Below, one piece after another: positions 8,755 to 17,891 of a stretch of 64,000 bases of DNA (positions are counted from its first letter, which is position 1; the number at the start of each line of letters is the position of its first letter). Both the position numbers and the translations under genes were made by a program. The stretch comes from a bacterium UBA6115. GTDB taxonomy: Bacteria; Bacillota_A; Clostridia; Christensenellales; Aristaeellaceae. The notes below the pieces were generated by a model, which was not told the origin of the DNA, did no database searches, and worked only from the letters and a program-made list of their open reading frames with translations. The DNA is taken from the NCBI GenBank assembly GCA_002428405.1, contig DIWD01000062.1, positions 1-64,000 on the forward strand. Reading direction: 5' to 3'.

Positions 8755-8787
8755 GGGCGCCCGCCCCTTAAAAGGCGGGCGCCCTTT
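8755..8787 (+). promoter_or_regulatory. Intercistronic stem-loop / attenuator
   Basis: An 11-bp GC-rich inverted repeat (8755-8765 with 8774-8784, GGGCGCCCGCC/GGCGGGCGCCC) is followed by TTT. It separates the abundant binding protein from the enzyme genes and probably reduces read-through or protects the upstream mRNA. Confidence 0.6.
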
Positions 8788-8792
8788 AAAGG

Positions 8793-9845
8793 ATGGTGAA
8801 CAGGATGATCCACATTCGCTATGACCGGGAAAAACTGCTTTCAGCAGTGGACCTTGTGGTGCGCAGGACCATGGAGATGGACCTGACCTGGGACTGGTCC
8901 TGCGGCGTGGCATACTACGGCGTGGCGGAGGCCTGCCTGAAAACAGGGCAGGAGGAATACTTCCAGCTGCTCAAGGCGCGGGTCGACGAGATGATCTCCC
9001 TGGGCACGCCCGTCTGGACAGTGAATACCTGCGCCATGGGGCATTGCCTGCTCACCCTGTATGAAAAGACAGGGGATGAAATATATCTGGGCATCATCCG
9101 GCAGAAAATCAAATACCTGAGCGGGGACGCCCTGCGCTTCGGCGAGCGCGTGCTGCAGCACACGGTTTCCGCGCGCGACGATTTCCATGAACAGGCCTGG
9201 GTGGACACCCTGTTCATGGCGGCTTTTTTCATGCTGCGCTGCGGTGTGCTTTTCAAGGACGAAGCGTTGATTGAGGACGCGCTGCACCAGTACCTCTGGC
9301 ACATCCGTTATCTGCAGGACAAAGCGACGGGGCTGTGGTACCACGGCTACAACAATGTGCGCAAAGACCACATGTCCGGCTTTTTCTGGGCCAGGGCGAA
9401 CGCCTGGGCTGCCTATACCATGGCGCAGGTGCGCCGCCGCCTGCCCGAACCTTACCTGTACCCACCCTTTATGGACATAGACTGTTCCCTGCGCGACCAG
9501 CTTGCGGGGCTGAAAAAGCTGCAAACCGGCAAGGGACTGTGGCGCACCGTGCTGGATGACGGGGAAAGCTATGAAGAGCTCTCTGCCAGCGCCGGCATCA
9601 CCGCGGCCATGCTGATCTCCGGCAATCCCCTGCACACCCGGTACGCGCAGGCGGGGGTGGAGGGCGTGATGGAGAACATCAGCCCGGACGGCAGGCTGCT
9701 GAATGTGTCCGGCGGCACCGCGGTCATGCGCAGCCTGGAAGGCTACCGGAAAATATCCCGCGAGTGGACCCAGGGCTGGGGGCAGGGGCTTGCCCTGGCC
9801 ATGCTCTGCGCTGCCCTGGACAGCCTGGAGGGCGCAGGTGAGTAA
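8793..9845 (+). CDS. GH88/GH105 unsaturated uronyl (rhamnogalacturonyl) hydrolase
   Basis: 350 residues resembling YteR/YesR-type (alpha/alpha)6-barrel hydrolases that remove the unsaturated galacturonate left by pectate or rhamnogalacturonan lyases. Characteristic blocks are WDWSCGVAYYG (near residue 32), QAWVDTLFMAAFFM (about 132-145, with the Asp expected to be catalytic), WYHGYNN and SGFFWARANAWAAYT. Length is usual and no signal peptide is seen, so it is cytoplasmic. ATG 8793 is possible, but AAAGGA at 8788-8793 better fits ATG 8805. The next gene overlaps its end by 8 bases. The context is a sugar importer and a phosphorylase, supporting intracellular breakdown of imported pectin fragments. 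Confidence 0.82.
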   Translation: MVNRMIHIRYDREKLLSAVDLVVRRTMEMDLTWDWSCGVAYYGVAEACLKTGQEEYFQLLKARVDEMISLGTPVWTVNTCAMGHCLLTLYEKTGDEIYLGIIRQKIKYLSGDALRFGERVLQHTVSARDDFHEQAWVDTLFMAAFFMLRCGVLFKDEALIEDALHQYLWHIRYLQDKATGLWYHGYNNVRKDHMSGFFWARANAWAAYTMAQVRRRLPEPYLYPPFMDIDCSLRDQLAGLKKLQTGKGLWRTVLDDGESYEELSASAGITAAMLISGNPLHTRYAQAGVEGVMENISPDGRLLNVSGGTAVMRSLEGYRKISREWTQGWGQGLALAMLCAALDSLEGAGE

Positions 9846-11985
9846 GCACAGGGGGGATTTCACCCTGCCAGGGGAAGCCGGGCAGGAAGAGTGGGCACTG
9901 GAGCTGGCCGGGCGCTGGGGCGCGGACGCCATCCGGGACTCTGACGGAACCAGGCTGTCCCCGGCCCTGATGGATCAGGGGATGGCGGTCTACTCCACCG
10001 TCTGCCCCATCCGCAATCACAATGATTTTATCAGCCGTCATCCGCGGACGAGACAGCAGACCTTTCTGTGCACCGACCCGAAAGTCTATACCGGTGAGGC
10101 GCTGCGGTTCTCCCTGCTGGAGGACTTTTTCTCCGGGCAGTTTGAAATCAACGGCGGCGCGGACAGCCTTCCCTTCTGGCAGGTGACGGACAGGACGGCC
10201 AACCTTGAATTGCCCGCGGAAAACTGGGAGTACCTGAAGGACGAGGGCGCGGTTCTTCTTCATTCCGCCGAGCCGTTCCACACTTACACCGTCAGCTTCC
10301 TGGCTTACCGGGTGTGGGAAGAGATTTCCATGTACAACCACACCACCAACCACTGGGACAGCGAGCCGCTCATGCAGCTTGATCCCTCCTGGCCGGAAGC
10401 GCGGGCCTACCTGCTTTCCTGGATGGACAACTGGCTCCGGGAGCGCCCCGGCACCGGCATCGTGAGGTTTACATCTCTGTTCTATAATTTTGCGTGGATC
10501 TGGGGCAGCGACGCGCTGCGGCGCAGCATCTTTACAGACTGGGCTTCCTATGACTTCACCGTCAGCCCGCTGCTGCTCCGCAAGTTTAAGGATCGCTTCG
10601 GCTATGCCCTTACCGCGGAGGACTTTGTCAACAAGGGGCTCTATCGCAGCACCCACAGCGTGCCGGACCGGAAAAAACGCGACTGGATGGCTTTTGTGCA
10701 GGATCAGGTGCTGGATCTGGGCCGGGAGCTGATCGGGCTGGTCCACCGGTACGGAAAAAAGGCCTATGTTTTCTATGATGACAGCTGGGTGGGCCTGGAA
10801 CCCTACGGCCGGAGGTTTCCGGAGTACGGATTTGACGGCATCATCAAGTGTGTGTTCAGCGGCTTTGAAGCCCGGCTGTGCGCCGGGGTTCCGGTTTCTG
10901 TGCGCGAACTGCGGCTGCATCCCTATCTCTTCCCGGTGGGGCTGGGCGGAAGCCCGACCTTTTCACCGGGCGGCGACCCCGCGGGGGACGCGCGAAACTA
11001 CTGGATGAATATCCGCCGGGCGCTGCTGCGCCAGGGAGTGGACCGCATCGGGCTGGGGGGCTACCTGAGCCTGACCCGCGGATATCCTGAATTTGTGGAG
11101 TATATCGGGCGCCTTGCGGATGAATTCCGCCTCATCAAAGCCCTTCATGCCCAGGGAGCCCCTGCGGTGAAAAAACCGCGGGTGGCGGTGCTGCATGCCT
11201 GGGGAGGCCTTCGCTCCTGGACCCTTTCCGGTCATTTTCACGAAAACGACACCCAGGACCTGATGCACCTGCTGGAAGCGCTCTCCGGGCTGCCCCTGTC
11301 GGTGCGCTTCCTGGATTTTGACGACCTGAAGGGGGGCGCGCTGGAGGAAACAGACCTGCTGCTGGTGGCGGGGGGCAAAAACAGCGCCTGGAGCGGCGGG
11401 AGCCTGTGGACGGATGAAGCGGTGGAGCGGGTGCAGGCCTGGGTCTTTGGCGGCGGCGCGCTGCTGGGGGCCGGGCATCCCGCCGCGCTGGACGGATACA
11501 ACACCCTTCTGCGCTTGTCCCAGGTGCTGGGAGTGGATGTGGATGACGGACGGTATGCCAGCCATGGACACTGGCAGTTTGAGGCTGACTGCCCGAGGGA
11601 GCTTCATGTGGAGGGGACTTCTTTGCCGGCGCTCCCCGGAGTGCGCCTGACAGATAGCCATACGCAGGTCCTTTTGGCCGGGCAGAGCCTGCCCCTTCTG
11701 ACCCGCCATGCCTTTGGCAGAGGGGTTGGGGTCTACCTCTCAGGTTTCCGGTATACGCCGGCCAATTCCAGGCTGCTGCTCAAACTGATTCTGAATGCCT
11801 GCAAAAGCGGGGAGGAGACTTTTATCCCCGCAGATCCTCAGGTGGACTGCGCCTGGTTCCCCGGCAGCCGCGCGCTCGCGCTGGCGAACGCCGGCGGCCT
11901 GCCCTGTCGGGGCAGGATACCCCTTCAGGGACAGTCCCTGGAATATGAACTGCAGCCTTACGAGCTGCAGATCCTGCGCCTGTAA
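9838..11985 (+). CDS. GH112 phosphorylase (galactosyl-rhamnose or galactosyl-N-acetylhexosamine phosphorylase)
   Basis: 715 residues, the usual GH112 length. The N-terminus (FTLPGEAG, then GRWGADAIRDSDGTRLS), the block NFAWIWGSDALRRS, the stretch TDWASYDFTVSP and the YVFYDDSWVG/EPYG region match this family, which splits beta-galactosides with phosphate to galactose 1-phosphate. I chose GTG 9838 with GGAGGG just upstream; the open frame extends upstream but would overlap the hydrolase by 140 bases. Family members act either on lacto-N-biose/galacto-N-biose or on galactosyl-beta-1,4-rhamnose. The adjoining pectin-type hydrolase favours the latter, by inference. Residues setting specificity were not assigned. 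Confidence 0.82.
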   Translation: MSKHRGDFTLPGEAGQEEWALELAGRWGADAIRDSDGTRLSPALMDQGMAVYSTVCPIRNHNDFISRHPRTRQQTFLCTDPKVYTGEALRFSLLEDFFSGQFEINGGADSLPFWQVTDRTANLELPAENWEYLKDEGAVLLHSAEPFHTYTVSFLAYRVWEEISMYNHTTNHWDSEPLMQLDPSWPEARAYLLSWMDNWLRERPGTGIVRFTSLFYNFAWIWGSDALRRSIFTDWASYDFTVSPLLLRKFKDRFGYALTAEDFVNKGLYRSTHSVPDRKKRDWMAFVQDQVLDLGRELIGLVHRYGKKAYVFYDDSWVGLEPYGRRFPEYGFDGIIKCVFSGFEARLCAGVPVSVRELRLHPYLFPVGLGGSPTFSPGGDPAGDARNYWMNIRRALLRQGVDRIGLGGYLSLTRGYPEFVEYIGRLADEFRLIKALHAQGAPAVKKPRVAVLHAWGGLRSWTLSGHFHENDTQDLMHLLEALSGLPLSVRFLDFDDLKGGALEETDLLLVAGGKNSAWSGGSLWTDEAVERVQAWVFGGGALLGAGHPAALDGYNTLLRLSQVLGVDVDDGRYASHGHWQFEADCPRELHVEGTSLPALPGVRLTDSHTQVLLAGQSLPLLTRHAFGRGVGVYLSGFRYTPANSRLLLKLILNACKSGEETFIPADPQVDCAWFPGSRALALANAGGLPCRGRIPLQGQSLEYELQPYELQILRL

Positions 11986-11994
11986 AAGGTTTGC

Positions 11995-12645
11995 TTACTG
12001 ATGAAGCTGCCCCGGAAGGCGCAGCTTTTCGCGTTTGGGGAAACCGCTGTCATAGGTATCAAATTCCGGACTCTCCCCAATGTCAAACAGCGGAGAGAAC
12101 CGGCAGACCCCCCGCTTGCCGTCCAGCGCCCCGGGATACAGCGGCAGCGCCATGAAGTAGGCCGCCTCCTCCTCGGGCGGAACGCCGTGCAGGCGGATGC
12201 CCAGGAGGGAAGCGGACATAAAGCCAAAGCGGTGGTAGTACTTTGGGTCTCCGGTCAGCATCAGCGCGCTGGCCCCTTGTTCCTTTAACAGCTTGATTGC
12301 GCCGCGCATCAGGCTGCCGCCGATCCCCCTGCGGATGACGGCAGGCAGCACCGTGAGGGGGCCCAGGGTGAAAACCGGGAGGGAACCCCCCGCGTCCAGC
12401 TCTATTTCAGAAGGGCTCAGCAGCGCGTGGCCGATGACGTGCCCGTCATACTCCGCGACCAGGCTGTGCCAGGGCCTGAACCCTGGATCCTGTCGCAGAA
12501 CATGAACCAGATAATGCTCATTGCAGCCGGGGGCATACTTGTTCCAGAAGGCTTCCCGGGTCATTTCCTCCACGGTCCGGTAATCCCCGGGAGCTTCTTC
12601 CCGGATGATCAAACCGGGAATATTGTGATTTGCCGCTTCTTTCAT
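11995..12645 (-). CDS. GNAT family N-acetyltransferase
   Basis: 216 residues. The GNAT core is visible: REEAPGDYRTVEEMTREAF at the N-terminus, HVIGHALLSPSEIEL (beta strand 4 area), and the acetyl-CoA site LTVLPAVIRRGIGGSLMRGAIKLLKEQG (about residues 95-122), followed by GDPKYYHRFGF. This is the YhbS-like subgroup. Substrate unknown. It is convergent with the phosphorylase operon, whose stop lies only about 10 bases away. Confidence 0.85.
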   Translation of the reverse strand: MKEAANHNIPGLIIREEAPGDYRTVEEMTREAFWNKYAPGCNEHYLVHVLRQDPGFRPWHSLVAEYDGHVIGHALLSPSEIELDAGGSLPVFTLGPLTVLPAVIRRGIGGSLMRGAIKLLKEQGASALMLTGDPKYYHRFGFMSASLLGIRLHGVPPEEEAAYFMALPLYPGALDGKRGVCRFSPLFDIGESPEFDTYDSGFPKREKLRLPGQLHQ

Positions 12646-12691
12646 TTTCCAGTCAATTCAAAGCCCGTCAGCGCGTTTTCTCTTTTTGGTA

Positions 12692-13915
12692 TCATGCCCT
12701 CCTCAGCGCCTCACGCACGACCTTTATGAGTTTGGTCTTATTGCCGTAGTTGAGGGAGCCCCAGCGGTAGATCTTGATGCTCAGGAAGGCGAAGAAGGCC
12801 ACGAACAGCAGCATCAGCCCGCCTGCCAGGATCAGCTGGCCCCAGGGCACCGTGGTCATGGCGCAGCGCAGGGGCATGACCATGACAGAGGTGAAGGGGA
12901 CCACGCTGCCGATGACCGCCAGCGTGCTGTCAGGCATCTGGGCGGATACGGTGGCCAGCAGATAGGCGGCGATGAAGAGGAACTGCACCAGGGACGTCGC
13001 GCTGGCCAGATCTTCCATTTTACTGACGGTGGAACCCAGCGCGGCAAAAAGGAAGAGGTAGAGGATAAAGCCAAAGAATGAAAAGAAGATGTAGCTCCAG
13101 ATGAATCCGGGGGTCAGCGAACCGGAAAGCATCATCATGATCATCTGCGGATAAGTTTCTTTATTCAGCTGGAATCCAATGACTCCGGAGAGCACCAGCA
13201 TGCCGAACATGATGACCGCGGCGGTGCCGGAGGCGGCCACCTTGCCCAGGATGAGGCTGGAGGGGCGGGTGGAGGTGATGAGGATCTCCATGGTGCGGCT
13301 GTCCTTCTCCCGCGCGATGACGGAGGACACCCCGTTGCCGTACAGCAGCACCATCATGTAGACAGCCAGCATCATCGCGAAGCTGATGAAGTAGTTGTTC
13401 ATGCTGTTGCGGCCCATCACGGTGACCTTGCCCTCAGCCCGCGTGCTTTCGATGGCGGCAAAGTTCTCCGGTGTCAGACCGAGTTCCAGGATCATCCTTT
13501 CCCTTTTCACACGGCTGAGGATCTCGCCCATGGCGGTATCCCGGCTGTCGCTCATCTGACGGTCCTGGTAGATGGCTTCATAGGACAAATCGGGGTTCAC
13601 CACAAAGCCGACCTGGATGGTTTTTTCCCGAAGGGCTTCTGTCAGCGCCTCCCGGTCGGGATAGGGGTTGTTCACCGCTTCCCCCAGGACAGGCGCGAGC
13701 AAACTTTGCAGGGCGGTGTCGGAAAGGACATAGCCGGCGTCCTGGATGCCATTCGCTCCGGCTTCAGGCGCGCCGTTGTCAAACATGGCGATGAGGCGGG
13801 GCAGACTGCTTACCAGCAGCAGGATGACCATGATGACCGCGGTGGTGACAATGGCGGATTTTTTCGTCAGCTGGGTCTTCAGCTCGTAACGGAAGACAGT
13901 CATGAAATCCTTCAT
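12692..13915 (-). CDS. ABC-2 type transporter permease (NatB-like)
   Basis: 407 residues: one N-terminal transmembrane helix (about 23-40), a large extracellular domain (about 45-170), then five or six C-terminal helices. This is the NatB/ABC-2 exporter layout, including 'VIAREKDSRTMEILITSTRP', the cytoplasmic motif that contacts the ATPase. Its ATG overlaps the ATPase stop (ATGA), so the two form an exporter operon. Substrate cannot be read from sequence; sodium or drug/peptide export is possible. Confidence 0.85.
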   Translation of the reverse strand: MKDFMTVFRYELKTQLTKKSAIVTTAVIMVILLLVSSLPRLIAMFDNGAPEAGANGIQDAGYVLSDTALQSLLAPVLGEAVNNPYPDREALTEALREKTIQVGFVVNPDLSYEAIYQDRQMSDSRDTAMGEILSRVKRERMILELGLTPENFAAIESTRAEGKVTVMGRNSMNNYFISFAMMLAVYMMVLLYGNGVSSVIAREKDSRTMEILITSTRPSSLILGKVAASGTAAVIMFGMLVLSGVIGFQLNKETYPQMIMMMLSGSLTPGFIWSYIFFSFFGFILYLFLFAALGSTVSKMEDLASATSLVQFLFIAAYLLATVSAQMPDSTLAVIGSVVPFTSVMVMPLRCAMTTVPWGQLILAGGLMLLFVAFFAFLSIKIYRWGSLNYGNKTKLIKVVREALRRA

Positions 13916-14823
13916 GATTTTTCACCTACCTTATCAATGAAGATGTCCGTCAGGCTCGGCTCGTACAGGCCGAAGCGCCGGATGACCGCGCTGTGCCCGG
14001 AGAGCCATTTGAGCAGGCTTCCCTGAAGGTCCTCCCCCTGTGTGTCCAGGATGTATCCGGAAGATGTCCGGGTGACGCGGATGCCCGGAAATGCCTTTCC
14101 CATCGCCTCCGGCAAGAGGGTGTCCGTCTCGTCCAGCAGGGAGAGGAACAGCTTGCTGCGGCCTTCCTCCAGCTTGATGTCTGACAGGTCGCCGGACAGC
14201 AGGATGCGCCCCTCATGGATCAGGGTCACATCGTCGCATACTTCCTCCACATACCCCATCTGGTGGGAGGAAAAGATCACCAGGCGGCCTTCCTTCACAA
14301 AGTCCTTGATGGCATCCTTGAACACCTGGGCGTTGACCGGGTCCAGCCCTGAAAAAGGCTCGTCCAGAATAAGGATGTCCGGTTCGTTGAGAAAGGCCTG
14401 GGCGATCTGGATCTTCTGCTGGTTGCCTTTGGACAGGGTTTCCAGCTTTTTCTTCTTGAAGTCACCCAGCTGGAAATAGTCGATCCAGTGATTGGCGCTC
14501 TTCAGCGCGTCCGCTTGATTCGCTCCGCGCAGGCGGGCAAAGTAGACCAGCTGTGAGAGCACCTCGTTCTTCTGGTACATGCCCCGCTCTTCGGGCAGGT
14601 AGCCGATTTTCATCTTCCGCGGCTTAAAAGTCACACCGTCCAGCAGGAACTGCCCGCTGTCGGGGCGGAAGACATCCATCAGGCAGCGGATGGTGGTCGA
14701 TTTGCCGGCGCCGTTGCGACCCAGAAAGCCCATGGCCCGCCCGCTTGACACCGTGAAGGAAATGCCGTGAAGGACTTCCTTCTCGCCAAAGCTCTTTTTA
14801 ATGTCCTTAATCTCCAGTACCAT
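13912..14823 (-). CDS. ABC transporter ATP-binding protein (NatA-like)
   Basis: 303 residues with Walker A GRNGAGKST (about 36-44), Q-loop YLPEERGMYQ, signature TLSKGNQQKIQ (variant of LSGGQ, typical of NatA-like proteins), Walker B ILILDEPFSGLDPVN and H-loop FSSHQM. A C-terminal domain of about 80 residues follows. Ribosome binding site AAGGAGG precedes the ATG. It drives the adjoining ABC-2 permease. Confidence 0.9.
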   Translation of the reverse strand: MVLEIKDIKKSFGEKEVLHGISFTVSSGRAMGFLGRNGAGKSTTIRCLMDVFRPDSGQFLLDGVTFKPRKMKIGYLPEERGMYQKNEVLSQLVYFARLRGANQADALKSANHWIDYFQLGDFKKKKLETLSKGNQQKIQIAQAFLNEPDILILDEPFSGLDPVNAQVFKDAIKDFVKEGRLVIFSSHQMGYVEEVCDDVTLIHEGRILLSGDLSDIKLEEGRSKLFLSLLDETDTLLPEAMGKAFPGIRVTRTSSGYILDTQGEDLQGSLLKWLSGHSAVIRRFGLYEPSLTDIFIDKVGEKS

Positions 14824-14940
14824 GCCTGACCTCCTTCTTGGAACAAAACCAATTGCGCGGGCAAATTATAGCACAATTTTGAATAGATCAATTGATTTCG
14901 CTGAATTTGACCGGGGTTTTCGTGTCCCACCCTCGAAATA

Positions 14941-15840
14941 TCACGCGGGCAGCCGGGGCTTTTCGGCGCGCTGGGAGATCAGGATGGCGGCAAACATCAG
15001 CGCGCTGCCGATGACCTCGCGCAGGGAGGGCATCTCGCCCAGCACCAGCATCCCGGTGAACACGGCGAATACGGCTTCCAGACTCATCAGCAGGGAGGCA
15101 AGGGCCGGCGGCGTGGTCCTTTGGGCCAGGATCTGCAGTGTGTAGGCCACGCCGGAGGAAAGCACCCCGGCATACAGAAGGGGCCCGGCGGCGGCCAGGA
15201 TGGCTTTAAAGGCCGGTTTTTCAAAAATGAACATGGCGGCCAGGGAGAGCAGGCCGCAGACCAGGAATTGAACCGCGCACAGCTTCATCCCGCTGACCTT
15301 GACAGCATAATGGTCCACCAGCAGGATCTGGGCCGCGAAAGCAAAGGCGCAGAGGATCAGCAGCACGTCGCCCCTCAGGATGGTGAACGCTTCTGTTACA
15401 CTCAGCAGGTACAGCCCGGCTCCGGCAATCAGAACCGACAGCCACATCACACTGCGCACCCGGTGTCCGAACAGCAGGCCATACAGCGGCACGATCAGGA
15501 TGTACAGCGCGGTGAGGAAGCCCGCCTTGCCCGCGGTGGTCTCCCTGAGCCCAAACTGCTGCAGGTTGACCGCGGCGAACAGCACCAGGCCGCACAGCGT
15601 GCCGCCCGTCAGCAAGGCGCGCCTGTTCCCCCGTTCGGTTCCGCCTTCCCTCCGCGTTTTGTACCGGCCGACCATCACGATGACCGGCCACAGCGCCAGC
15701 GCGCCCAGGAGGGAACGCACCGCCTGGAAGGTAAATGGCCCGATGTGGCGCATTCCCAGGCTCTGCGCGACAAAAGTGCTGCCCCAGATGACGGCCGCGG
15801 CCAGTAGCATCAGGCTTCCGGCCCCGCGGTTCTTGGTCAT
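14941..15840 (-). CDS. EamA/DMT family transporter
   Basis: 299 residues, ten predicted hydrophobic helices in two EamA repeats. N-terminal 'AAVIWGSTFVAQSLGM' and the second-repeat 'TPPALASLLMSLEAVFAVFTGMLVLGE' are family hallmarks. Members export small metabolites, often amino acids; the substrate here is unknown. Divergent from the Fe-S assembly genes. Confidence 0.88.
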   Translation of the reverse strand: MTKNRGAGSLMLLAAAVIWGSTFVAQSLGMRHIGPFTFQAVRSLLGALALWPVIVMVGRYKTRREGGTERGNRRALLTGGTLCGLVLFAAVNLQQFGLRETTAGKAGFLTALYILIVPLYGLLFGHRVRSVMWLSVLIAGAGLYLLSVTEAFTILRGDVLLILCAFAFAAQILLVDHYAVKVSGMKLCAVQFLVCGLLSLAAMFIFEKPAFKAILAAAGPLLYAGVLSSGVAYTLQILAQRTTPPALASLLMSLEAVFAVFTGMLVLGEMPSLREVIGSALMFAAILISQRAEKPRLPA

Positions 15841-16035
15841 TTGCGGACGCCTCCCTTCCAGCAGATAAAAGCCATTGTAGTTTTCCCAGCCCCTTGCGTC
15901 AAGAAATGGAGGAAGCGCCTGGGGGTAATCGGACGAAAGGCTTTTTACACAAAGGGTCTTCCGGATTTCTGGAGGAACGGGTACAATCCCTCTTGGGAAT
16001 CAGCCGGTCAAATCCGGCTTGGCGGAGGAAAAGGA

Positions 16036-16758
16036 TTGCTGGAACTGAGAAACGTGACACTGATCTACCCGGACGGCGGTGAAATCATCAGGGACCTGTC
16101 CCTGGTCATCCCCGGCGAAAAGCTGACGGTGGTCACCGGGCCCAACGGCGGGGGAAAGACCACGCTGGCCAGGCTCATCGCCGGGCTTGTGGCGCCGACC
16201 ATGGGAAACATATTGCTGAACGGAAGGGATATCACGGAGCTTGACGTCACGCAGCGGGCCAAGCTGGGCATCAGCTACGGATTCCAGACCCCTGTGCGCT
16301 TCAAGGGACTGACAGTCCAGGGCCTGCTGGAGACCGCGGCGGGAAGGCTGCTGAGCTTTGAGGAGATGTGCGAGCTGACCGGCAAGGTTGGGCTTTGCAC
16401 TGTGGACTACATCGGCCGCGATGTGGACGCGAGCCTGTCGGGCGGCGAAATCAAGCGGGTGGAAATCGCTTCCGTCCTGGCGCGCAGGACACGGGTGTCC
16501 ATTTTTGACGAACCCGAGGCCGGCATTGACATGTGGTCCTTCAATGGCCTGGTGGAGGTGTTCAGCAGCCTGAAGCGCCAGGGGATGACGATGGTGGTCA
16601 TCTCCCATCAGGAGCGCATCCTTGAAGTTGCGGACGAAATCGTCGTGATTTCCGCCGGACAGCTGAGGGATCAGGGGCCAAAGGACGAGGTCATGCCCCG
16701 CCTGCTGGCGGGCGAGATTGCCGGGCACTGCCCCGTGGGCAGGAAGGCGGGCACATGA
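16036..16758 (+). CDS. SufC-like Fe-S assembly ATPase (SMS-type SmsC)
   Basis: 240-residue ABC-type ATPase: Walker A GPNGGGKTT, signature LSGGEIKRVEIAS, Walker B SIFDEPEAGIDMWSF and H-loop VISHQ. The wording around Walker B is that of SufC-like proteins from anaerobes and archaea. The open frame runs upstream to 15841, but TTG 16036 with GGAGG at 16024-16028 gives the normal family N-terminus (LLELRNVTLIY). It overlaps the next gene by 4 bases. Only a SufBD-like partner follows and no SufS, SufU or SufA, as in the minimal SmsCB system. Confidence 0.85.
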   Translation: MLELRNVTLIYPDGGEIIRDLSLVIPGEKLTVVTGPNGGGKTTLARLIAGLVAPTMGNILLNGRDITELDVTQRAKLGISYGFQTPVRFKGLTVQGLLETAAGRLLSFEEMCELTGKVGLCTVDYIGRDVDASLSGGEIKRVEIASVLARRTRVSIFDEPEAGIDMWSFNGLVEVFSSLKRQGMTMVVISHQERILEVADEIVVISAGQLRDQGPKDEVMPRLLAGEIAGHCPVGRKAGT

Positions 16759-17690
16759 AAACCATCCTGCTCAACCCGGTTTCTGAAAAACTGCTGGGCA
16801 CTGTCGCCGGTTTTAGGGGCGAATTCAAAGGCGCCTACAACATCAGGCAGGATTCCGGATGCGCCGGCAGGCGCTCCACGGAAAACATCAAGATCCTCCC
16901 ACACCGGGAGGACAAACCCGGGATCGAAATCCACATAGCGCCCGGGACCCTGGATGAAACCGTCTACATCCCGGCCACAGTGACCCATGGGGACGTCGAT
17001 GACCTGACCTACAACGACTTTTATATCGGGGAAGGCGCAAAGGTGAACATTGTCGCCGGTTGCGGCGTGCACACGGATGACGGGGGCGAGGCCAGGCACA
17101 ACGGCGTGCACCGCTTCTTTGTCGGCCGCGGCGCTGAGGTGCTGTACGAGGAAAAACACATCGGCGAAGGCGGCGGGACCGGCAGCCGCCGGATCGACCC
17201 GGTCAGCGACATTTACCTGGAAGAGGACGCCAGGCTGACCATTGATACCATCCAGCTGGGCGGCGTGGATATGACCGACCGGGTGACGACCGCTGTGCTG
17301 AAGGCGCGCGCCAGGCTGGTCATCCGCGAAAGGCTGCTGACGGACGGGGACCAGCGCGCCAAAACCCGTTTTGACGTGGTGCTGGAGGGTGATGACTGCG
17401 GCTGCGACGTGGTGAGCCGTTCCGTGGCGCGCGGGAGGTCCCACCAGGAGTTCTTCAGCCGCATCATCGGCAAGGCGCGCTGCACGGGGCATTCCTCCTG
17501 CGACGCGATCCTGGCGGATGAAGCGGTGGTCACGGCCTCCCCCCAGCTGGACGCGCTGAGTCCGGACGCGGCGCTGATCCATGAGGCCGCCATCGGCAAA
17601 ATCGCGGGCGAACAGATCCTAAAGCTGCGCACCCTGGGGCTGACGGAGGAAGAAGCGGAAGCCAAGATCATCGAGGGATTCCTGAAGTAA
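16755..17690 (+). CDS. SufB/SufD-family Fe-S scaffold (SMS-type SmsB)
   Basis: 311 residues, shorter than SufB or SufD, consisting mainly of the right-handed beta-helix core. Visible conserved parts are RFDVVLEGDDCGCDVVSRSVARG, IGKARCTGHSSCDAILAD and the C-terminal ALIHEAAIGKIAGEQILKLRTLGLTEEEAEAKII. Cysteines lie at the CGC and CTGHSSC positions. It partners with the ATPase just upstream to build Fe-S clusters in the cytoplasm. The two-gene organisation fits the ancestral SMS system reported in anaerobes; assignment to SMS rather than SUF is by length and context. Confidence 0.85.
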   Translation: MKTILLNPVSEKLLGTVAGFRGEFKGAYNIRQDSGCAGRRSTENIKILPHREDKPGIEIHIAPGTLDETVYIPATVTHGDVDDLTYNDFYIGEGAKVNIVAGCGVHTDDGGEARHNGVHRFFVGRGAEVLYEEKHIGEGGGTGSRRIDPVSDIYLEEDARLTIDTIQLGGVDMTDRVTTAVLKARARLVIRERLLTDGDQRAKTRFDVVLEGDDCGCDVVSRSVARGRSHQEFFSRIIGKARCTGHSSCDAILADEAVVTASPQLDALSPDAALIHEAAIGKIAGEQILKLRTLGLTEEEAEAKIIEGFLK

Positions 17691-17694
17691 AGAT

Positions 17695-17726
17695 CGACAA
17701 AGTGTCTGCGGACACTTTGTCGTTTT
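17695..17726 (+). terminator. Rho-independent terminator of the smsCB operon
   Basis: A perfect 12-bp stem (17695-17706 with 17711-17722) with TGCG loop and TTTT tail begins 4 bases after the stop codon. Confidence 0.85.
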
Positions 17727-17736
17727 GGAAGAACGG

Positions 17737-17862
17737 GCATTTTCACTTGGTCGCTGCGCTCCCGGTCAGTGAAAATGCAAGGAATGAAACCCTTCGCAAT
17801 TCTCCCCGCCCGCCCGGCAAAGCCGAATGAAACGATTTCAGTCAGAGGGCTGCGCCCTCTGA
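17737..17862. repeat. Pair of further inverted repeats
   Basis: Two perfect inverted repeats: 17737-17747 with 17768-17778 (GCATTTTCACT/AGTGAAAATGC) and 17842-17850 with 17854-17862 (TCAGAGGGC/GCCCTCTGA). No gene is seen between 17691 and 18160. Possibly an extragenic palindromic element. Confidence 0.6.
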
Positions 17863-17891
17863 AACTCCCCTGGATATAGTTTGTTTACAGT

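Noticed and set aside
9703..9837. Upstream extension of the GH112 gene
   Set aside because: It overlaps the hydrolase gene by about 140 bases and its residues do not resemble the family N-terminus, which begins at GTG 9838.
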